Shown here: positions 4,627 to 10,108 of the stretch, one piece after another | How positions within the stretch are numbered: position 1 is the stretch's first letter | How the letters are laid out: every line of letters starts with the position of its first letter | NCBI GenBank assembly: GCA_946480965.1 | Contig: CAMLMI010000157.1 | Location: 1-10,108, forward strand | From: an uncultured Verrucomicrobiales bacterium | Lineage (GTDB): Bacteria; Verrucomicrobiota; Verrucomicrobiae; Limisphaerales; CANJSG01 | Length of the DNA: 10,108 nt | Reading direction: 5' to 3' | Program-made: the position numbers and the translations under genes | The notes under the pieces: model-generated | Database searches by the model: none | What the model was told of the DNA's origin: nothing | Seen by the model: the letters and a program-made list of their open reading frames with translations, nothing else

Positions 4627-7600
4627 CTAAGGCAACCGCAAGATGCGGTAGAAGCGCCGGTCGCCGAATTGAACGGAGTCGCTCAGGGTGGTGGTCGCGG
4701 ACGTGGCGGTGATCGGTTGGTCCACGTCGAGCCATGTGCCGGTCTCCAGGTTGTCGCGGGTCTGGAGCTGGTAGCGGAATCCGGGCTTGGTCTCGAAGGT
4801 CAGGGAGACGGTTTCGCCGGCCAGGACGGGAACCAGTTCGGGCACGGGCGGCGGCGTGGAGCTGTTGGCCACGCCGGGTGTCGGGGTCAGCTGGGGTTCG
4901 ATATAGGCGCTGCCTTGCGGCCAGCGGCCTTCGGAGACGTCGTCGGTCTGGGGACCGAAGTCGACGCGGTCCACGAGGAAGCCATCCGGCGCGTAGAGCG
5001 CGATGCTTTCGCCGTCCTTGCCGAGCTTGAAGTCCACGTGGAGCTGCGGGCTTCCGGGCGTGTTCTGTTCGGGCTGTTCGTCGGCCCAGACGAGGCGCAG
5101 GGCACCGGCGGGCACGGTGTAGCCGTCGGGGATGATGAAGCGGACGGGGTTGTTCGGTTTGTCGGTGAGGGACCAGCCCGCGAGGCTGACGTTCGTGGCG
5201 GTGGGGTTGTAGATCTCGAACCAGTCGTCGGCCGCGTTGTCGGCGGGGTCGCGCACGGAGCCGGTGTTGCCGGCCATCCACTCGTTGATCCTCAGCGGCG
5301 GCCATTCGGCGGTGGCGGTGTTGATGACGGCGAAGTTGGTGGAGGCGACGACGCGGCCATAAGCGTCATGGGCGGCCACTTGGAGCCAGTTGCTGCCGGA
5401 GACGAGGCGCAACGGCGCGGTCCAGTTCGTCACGGTGGACCAGGAGGCTTCCAAGGGCAGGCCGTTGACCAGAAGAGTTCGGACGGTGACGGGCGCGCGG
5501 CCGGTGAGCGTGATGGTGGGCACGGACGAAGTGGCGGGCGCGGTCAGACCGAACGTCGCCACCGGAATGACGCTCTGGAGATAGGTGCGCCGGGCGGCCA
5601 TGAAGTTCTTGATCGAAATGGGCTGCTGCACGGTCAGTCCTTCGGCCCGGAAGGCGGCGTAACGCGCGTCGAGGATCGGGGTGAAGACGGCGGGATCGAG
5701 CGGGCCATCGACCGCGTCCTGCATCAGGCCGAGGTATTCGCGCTGAAAGGCGGGCGCGCCGCTCAGCATCTTCAGCAGCACGGGATCATGGCAGTTGTAG
5801 ATGCTGTCGGTGGCCGGGCGGCTCACGGGGCTGCCGAGGCCAAGCTCGATGTCCCACAGGAGCGTGACCCAGCGGCCGTCGTCGGGCCGGTAGGCGAAGG
5901 AGTTTTTGCCGCGCTCGTAGCCGTAGCTGTCCCAGTCGCCGCAGATGTGGTGGGCGGCGATGGAACCGAGGAACTGCCGGACGTTGACGTTCTGGAGCAC
6001 GTTGCTGACGAAGGCGGGGCCGGTGCCGGGCGTGTTCATGGCGAGCACGAGGTTGGTGAAGCCGCTGGCGTTGTCCGGCGTGTCGGTGGCGCGAGGACGC
6101 CAGGTCCAGCGGTAGCGCTTGGGGTCGATGCGGCCATCGGGCAGGCTGAAGCGTTCGAGCGTGGCGGTCTCGTAGTCGAAGTCCTCGCCGTTGCCGGAGA
6201 ACTCGAACCAGTCCTCGATCTTGCGGAGCTGGCCGTTCTCGTCGTCGGGATAGACGCCCTCCAGATACTCGGCGTTGGGCTGCTGCGAATCCTCGTAGAT
6301 GGTGCCGCGCCGCAGGCCGTTCAGATAGACGTGGACGTGGCGCTTGTGGTTCGAGGGCAGGCCGAGCTTGCGGGCGATCCAGTTGCCGGTGATCTCGGCC
6401 TGGATCGACGGGTCGGGGAAGAAGGTGCCGCTCTGGGAGGTGTCGATGGCGCTGAGGACGAAGTTTTTCGCGCCCAGCAGGCGTTCATCCGGCTGGAAGT
6501 TCAGCTCGTAGTCGCAGGTCTGGCCGGTGGGACCGTTGTAGCCCGCGTAGAGGGTGTGGAACGGACTGCCGCTGTAGAGCGTGTCCACGCCGTAGATCAC
6601 GCGGTTGGTGCCATGGACGAACGTGCAGTCCATCGGGTCGTTCGCGTTGATCTCGCGGCTTGCCCAGAAGCTGCGCGTGGCCTCGGTGATCCAGATGCGG
6701 TAGGTGCCGAGGCTGCCGGGCACGGGCGCTTCGCCCCAACGGATCAGAGCTTCGCGGCCGCTGGCTTCGATCGGGAAGGAGTTGGTCGCGATGGGCGAAA
6801 CGGCGACGTCATTGGCGAAGACCCTGAACGCCACCATCGCGCCCGACGCCTGGCCGGGCACCGTGGCGGAATAAACGCCGTCGCCCGCGACGGCATCGCC
6901 GCCGGTGCCGTCGTCGCGCATGGCGACGGAGGACAAGGCGCTCGAAGGATCGACGCGGTAGCGCAACGACACGGCTCCGATGCCGTTCGGGTCCTGCACG
7001 GTGGCGGAGACGACGACCTCCTGACCGGCAGGAGGCAGCACGGGCGAATGCGTGACGCCGTAGATGGCGGGCCCGGCGTTGGCCACGCGACGCGAGTTTG
7101 CCTGGCCGGGCGTGCCGAGATTCGTCGGCACGTCGAGCTGGGCGGCCACTTCCATCCAATGCCCGCGCGTGCGGAAGAGCAGCAGCGGCGAGCCCTTGAG
7201 CCAACGAACCTTGGCGCGGAAGGTCGCGGTGTTGCTTCCGCCCGTGGTCAGCGTGGAGGTCAGTGTGCGGTGAACCTTGTTCGGCCCGGCGTCGCCGCGA
7301 TCCGTGGCGACGAGATGCAGCGCGCGGGAACCACCGGTGCCGGCCGCCGATTCGATGAACGAGCGGCGGTGCGTGCCGCCGAAGGTGTAGCCGCTGTTGG
7401 ACACGGTCTCGAAACCCGCGTTGGAGATGCGGTTCCCGCCGCCGTTGTTCCGCAGTTCGAGATCGTCGATCAGCGCTTCGCCTTCGCCCTGGAGGAAGAA
7501 CTCGATGCGGTTCGGCTGGCCCCGGCTGCTGGACATGCCGTTCACCAACGGCTGCGTGACGTCGATGGTGGTCCAGGCCGATTTGCCGGACTCCTCGCTG

Positions 7601-9066
7601 GCGGCCCAACTGGACGGTTGTCTGCGGTCGGCGCGTGGATCGATCAGCTCCAGGCTGGAGCCGCCGCCGTTGGCATACGCGGGCCACTGGCCGCCGGTGG
7701 AATACGTCACCTCGTCCACCGTGATGTCGAGGTGGTTGGTGGTGGCCACGCCCGAACCGTTGGTGGAGACGATGGTGTCGGGCATCGTCAGGGCCAGTCG
7801 TTCACCGCCGCCCGCGAGGCTGCCGGAGAAGTCCCCCAGGGCGTTCGCGGAATTGAGCTGGGGATGCTTGGGCAGGAGATGGGCACGGTTGCGGGCGACG
7901 ACCAGGAAGCCGTTGGCCGGGATGCTCGTGCCAGTGGGAAAGGTGAAGTCCACGCCGCCGACCAGCTTCCAGCCGGAGAGATCGACGGCGGCGAGGCTGC
8001 GGTTGTGCAGCTCCACGAACTGGTCGTCGTTGTTCCCGCTGATGGGCTCATACATCAGCTCGTTGATCACGACGGACTCGACGCGGAAACCGGCGTTGGC
8101 CGTGCCTCCGGTGATCGTGCCGAGCCGGTGCCAGGCGTCGCCGCCATTGGGCCAACGGCCGGTGGAGACGCCGTTCTCCTGCGCCTCGTAGTTCACGGCG
8201 TCGAGCACGCGGGTGCCGCCGGCGTTGCGGAAGACGATCTTGCCCCCGGCGGCGTCGAGGCGGAACCCGAGCGTGGCCTCCGTCAGCTGCAAGTAGCCGC
8301 GCGCGGCCAGCGTCGTGTTGGTCGGAAAGGTGAAGCGGTTCGTCTCCACCTTGTCGGACAACGTGCAGCCGGAAAGGTCCACGGTGGTGTTGCCGTGGTT
8401 GTAGAGCTCGACGAAATCGACCAACGGGGCGTCGGTGTGGGCGAGGAATTCGTTGATGACCACAGCGCGGTCCGGTTCAGCCCCGATCACGTCCTCGGCT
8501 CCGGGAGAACCGCCGACGCGGTCGCTGGCCGACCAGGCGCGGGGATCGTTCTCGCCGTAGCTCGGGCGACGCAGCACGAGCGAAGGCCCGGCGCCATCGG
8601 GAGCCACGGGCCAGGGAGCCTGCGTGTCGTATTCCACCTCCAGCACACGGACGCCGACCTCCGTGACGAGCCGGACGAGGCCGCCATTGTTCGGCAAGTT
8701 TCCGGAGAAAGGGCCGAGTGCGGCCACGCCGTAGCGCGACAGGATCTGGCCCGGATTCCGCGCCACCACGAGATACCCACCAGGGGGCAGGGAAGTGCCG
8801 TTGGGGAAGACGAACTCGATGTCGCCGTCCAGCCGGTGCCCCGACAGATCCTCGGCGATGATCCCGGAGTTGAAGAGTTCCACGAACTCCAGGCTGTTGG
8901 TCGCGACCGAATCGGCGGGGTTGTAGTGGATCTCGGTCAGGACGAGCGAAGTCCGCCGGCTCGACGGCCCGGGCGGCTCGGCCGGGAGTTCAGCCCGGAC
9001 GATTCCGACGAGGGAAAACACCTCCAGCGCGCAGAGGAACGACAAACAACGACCTGCGTTTTTCAT
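4627..9066 (-). CDS. Large secreted LTD/CotH-kinase multidomain protein
   Basis: This is a 1479-residue exported protein. ATG 9066 opens a signal peptide (MKNAGRCLSFLCALEVFSLV, then GIVRA, cut near residue 25). Domains in order: LTD 1 at about 38-150 (LVLTEIHYNP, LEFVELFNSG); LTD 2 at about 200-310 (VVINEFLAHTD, DFVELYNHG); LTD 3 at about 328-460 (VVINELMYEP, QFVELHNRS, AVDLSGWKL); a jelly-roll-like segment at about 490-655; an Ig-like segment with VSATVQDPNGIGAVSLRYRV at about 680-755; a CotH kinase-like domain at about 785-1090 with GDWDSYGYERGKNSFAY and LLWDIELGLG; another Ig-like segment at about 1170-1250; LTD 4 at about 1255-1385; and a C-terminal module with FRYQLQTRDNL and RFYRILRLP. 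Lamin-tail domains are probable adhesion or binding modules. CotH relatives phosphorylate spore-coat proteins in Bacillus, but the substrate here is unknown. No PEP-CTERM, LPXTG or Por-type tail is visible. An earlier ATG at 9165 overlaps the larE stop. The gene lies 95 bp downstream of larE on the same strand. Confidence 0.93.
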   Translation of the reverse strand: MKNAGRCLSFLCALEVFSLVGIVRAELPAEPPGPSSRRTSLVLTEIHYNPADSVATNSLEFVELFNSGIIAEDLSGHRLDGDIEFVFPNGTSLPPGGYLVVARNPGQILSRYGVAALGPFSGNLPNNGGLVRLVTEVGVRVLEVEYDTQAPWPVAPDGAGPSLVLRRPSYGENDPRAWSASDRVGGSPGAEDVIGAEPDRAVVINEFLAHTDAPLVDFVELYNHGNTTVDLSGCTLSDKVETNRFTFPTNTTLAARGYLQLTEATLGFRLDAAGGKIVFRNAGGTRVLDAVNYEAQENGVSTGRWPNGGDAWHRLGTITGGTANAGFRVESVVINELMYEPISGNNDDQFVELHNRSLAAVDLSGWKLVGGVDFTFPTGTSIPANGFLVVARNRAHLLPKHPQLNSANALGDFSGSLAGGGERLALTMPDTIVSTNGSGVATTNHLDITVDEVTYSTGGQWPAYANGGGSSLELIDPRADRRQPSSWAASEESGKSAWTTIDVTQPLVNGMSSSRGQPNRIEFFLQGEGEALIDDLELRNNGGGNRISNAGFETVSNSGYTFGGTHRRSFIESAAGTGGSRALHLVATDRGDAGPNKVHRTLTSTLTTGGSNTATFRAKVRWLKGSPLLLFRTRGHWMEVAAQLDVPTNLGTPGQANSRRVANAGPAIYGVTHSPVLPPAGQEVVVSATVQDPNGIGAVSLRYRVDPSSALSSVAMRDDGTGGDAVAGDGVYSATVPGQASGAMVAFRVFANDVAVSPIATNSFPIEASGREALIRWGEAPVPGSLGTYRIWITEATRSFWASREINANDPMDCTFVHGTNRVIYGVDTLYSGSPFHTLYAGYNGPTGQTCDYELNFQPDERLLGAKNFVLSAIDTSQSGTFFPDPSIQAEITGNWIARKLGLPSNHKRHVHVYLNGLRRGTIYEDSQQPNAEYLEGVYPDDENGQLRKIEDWFEFSGNGEDFDYETATLERFSLPDGRIDPKRYRWTWRPRATDTPDNASGFTNLVLAMNTPGTGPAFVSNVLQNVNVRQFLGSIAAHHICGDWDSYGYERGKNSFAYRPDDGRWVTLLWDIELGLGSPVSRPATDSIYNCHDPVLLKMLSGAPAFQREYLGLMQDAVDGPLDPAVFTPILDARYAAFRAEGLTVQQPISIKNFMAARRTYLQSVIPVATFGLTAPATSSVPTITLTGRAPVTVRTLLVNGLPLEASWSTVTNWTAPLRLVSGSNWLQVAAHDAYGRVVASTNFAVINTATAEWPPLRINEWMAGNTGSVRDPADNAADDWFEIYNPTATNVSLAGWSLTDKPNNPVRFIIPDGYTVPAGALRLVWADEQPEQNTPGSPQLHVDFKLGKDGESIALYAPDGFLVDRVDFGPQTDDVSEGRWPQGSAYIEPQLTPTPGVANSSTPPPVPELVPVLAGETVSLTFETKPGFRYQLQTRDNLETGTWLDVDQPITATSATTTLSDSVQFGDRRFYRILRLP

Positions 9067-9161
9067 GGGATCGGACCAACGTGACAGACGGGTGACGTCG
9101 TCGCCATGAGTTATCGCGTGAGCCGGTTGTGAAAAATGGGCCACAGGCGGGGCCGCCCGGC

Positions 9162-10082
9162 TCATCCCGGCTTCAGGGCGATCGGTCGCGCCGCCGGTTC
9201 GTTGACGCTGCCGCGCCGGTAGCCCTGCAGATCGGCGGTGACGTGCTGGTATCCGATCGCGCGGAAGGCTTCGGCCACTTGCGGGTAGAGGTTTTCGCTG
9301 AAGAGCCGGGCGAGCTCCGCGGCCCCGAGCTCGATCCGGGCGAGGTGGGCGGTGGTCTCCAGGCGGGTTCCGTCGGGGGCCAGATCGTGGCCGAGCGCGA
9401 ACTGCGCCGCCTTCAGCTCATGGTGCCGCACCCGCACGTCGTGGAAGCCGAGGTCGCGCAGCCGGTATTCGCCCTCCTCGATCATCCGCAGCTTCTCCGG
9501 CGTGACCGTCTCGCCGTAGGGGATGCGCGAGCTGAGGCAGGCCATCTGGGGCTTGTCGGCGGTGGGCAGGCCGAGCCGGGCGGAGATCTGGCGGATCTCG
9601 GCCTTGGTCAGTTCGGCCTCCTTGAGCGGGGCGCGCACGGAGAACTCGGCGGCGGCCTTCGCACCGGGGCGATGGTCGCCGACATCGCTCGCGTTTTCGC
9701 CGTAGGCGATGACGCGGAATCCCTCCGAGCGCGCGAGAGGCGCGAGTTCGGTGAAGAGCTCGTGCTTGCAGAAATAGCAACGGTTGTTCGGGTTCGCCAG
9801 ATAGCTGGGATTGTCGAACTCGCCGGTCTTCACCACGCGGACGGGAAAGCCGAACCGTTCGCCCAGGGCCAGCGCTTCGGCCAGTTCCCGTCGCGGCAGG
9901 CTGGGGGAATCGGCGATGGCGGCCAGGGCGCCGGAACCCAGCGTGTCGTGCGCGACCCGGGCGAGAAACACCGAGTCCACGCCGCCCGAATAGGCGACCA
10001 AACAGGAACCGTAGCCGCGCAGGATTCCGCGCAGGCGCTCAAGCTTTGCATCCGACACGCGCGGAAGTTGCCATCCGTCCAC
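9162..10082 (-). CDS. larE: LarE-type ATP-dependent sulfur transferase (PP-loop)
   Basis: This is a 306-residue member of the LarE family, which adenylates the carboxylates of pyridinium dicarboxylic acid mononucleotide and inserts sulfur to make the nickel-pincer cofactor of lactate racemase and related enzymes. It shows the PP-loop SGGVDS (32-37), NRCYFCKHELF (Cys102 and Cys105), the segment GENASDVGDHRPG, and MACLSSRIPYGE with Cys182. Cys182 corresponds to the sulfur-donating cysteine of Lactobacillus LarE. The C-terminal part (RVRHHE, ARIELG, GYQHVTADLQGYRRGS) also fits the family. The additional CxxC pair matches LarE proteins proposed to hold a [4Fe-4S] cluster. The GTG at 10082 is the first in-frame start inside the window, but the frame is open to the edge. 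GTG 10058 would give a more typical N-terminus (VSDAKLERL). larB and larC are not in the window. The stop overlaps the first possible ATG of the downstream gene. Confidence 0.93.
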   Translation of the reverse strand: MDGWQLPRVSDAKLERLRGILRGYGSCLVAYSGGVDSVFLARVAHDTLGSGALAAIADSPSLPRRELAEALALGERFGFPVRVVKTGEFDNPSYLANPNNRCYFCKHELFTELAPLARSEGFRVIAYGENASDVGDHRPGAKAAAEFSVRAPLKEAELTKAEIRQISARLGLPTADKPQMACLSSRIPYGETVTPEKLRMIEEGEYRLRDLGFHDVRVRHHELKAAQFALGHDLAPDGTRLETTAHLARIELGAAELARLFSENLYPQVAEAFRAIGYQHVTADLQGYRRGSVNEPAARPIALKPG

Positions 10083-10108
10083 CGGGGTGTCGAGCGGTGC
10101 CCCGACGA

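Noticed and set aside
4627..4720. PEP-CTERM or other sorting tail on the secreted protein
   Set aside because: The C-terminus ends RFYRILRLP without a PEP motif, transmembrane helix or basic tail.
4444..9084. Very long plus-strand open frame (1546 codons)
   Set aside because: It lies exactly antisense and codon-aligned to the LTD/CotH gene. Its product is Gly/Ala/Val/Arg-rich with no recognisable domain, while the minus strand shows a signal peptide and clear domain motifs.
9067..9161. Promoter for the LTD/CotH gene in the gap after larE
   Set aside because: TTCACA and GATAAC words are present on the minus strand, but their spacing is too short for a standard promoter.
9064..9165. ATG at 9165 as the start of the LTD/CotH gene, in an ATGA overlap with the larE stop
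   Set aside because: The overlap would suit translational coupling, but it places 33 hydrophilic residues before a complete signal peptide starting at ATG 9066. It is kept only as an alternative.

Overview
The window is GC-rich. Its gene content points to a free-living bacterium of the Verrucomicrobiota or a related PVC lineage: a large secreted protein with lamin-tail and CotH domains, a CPBP protease of the exosortase-associated (pepcterm_CAAX) type, a FecR-like small secreted protein, few Shine-Dalgarno sequences, and many short palindromic intergenic repeats. The lineage is an inference from protein style; there is no rRNA or other marker gene here.

Layout. 1-90 is a compact inverted-repeat element. 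On the + strand follow a small exported FecR-like protein (327-701), a degenerate inverted repeat (711-876), a membrane CPBP protease (967-1683), an AT-richer small protein with two CxxC pairs (1724-2071), a two-domain rRNA-modification enzyme (2090-3745), a repeat-filled spacer (3746-3884) and an RluE-type pseudouridine synthase (3885-4466). A hairpin-forming inverted repeat (4470-4626) separates these from the convergent minus-strand genes: a 1479-residue secreted LTD/CotH protein (4627-9066) and, upstream of it, a LarE-type sulfur transferase (9162-10082). The LarE reading frame is still open at the window edge.

How the genes relate. The clearest functional theme is 23S rRNA modification. 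An RluA-type pseudouridine synthase domain is fused to an RlmI/RlmK-like SAM methyltransferase domain, and an RluE orthologue lies just downstream on the same strand. The small zinc-ribbon-like gene sits 18 bp before the fusion and may be co-transcribed with it. The CPBP protease, FecR-like protein and LTD/CotH protein all act at the membrane or outside it, but nothing here shows that they form one pathway.

Most notable signal. A tract of 7-bp repeats lies in frame inside the fusion gene, just before the SAM-binding motif of the methyltransferase half. Gain of one heptamer brings a TGA at 3217-3219 into frame, and loss of one brings in a TGA at 3294-3296. Copy-number change could therefore switch off the methyltransferase and leave the pseudouridine synthase intact. 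Four other repeat loci lie between genes in the first 4.6 kb, so the window is rich in small repeats. I found no tRNA, rRNA, CRISPR array, transposase or defence system.
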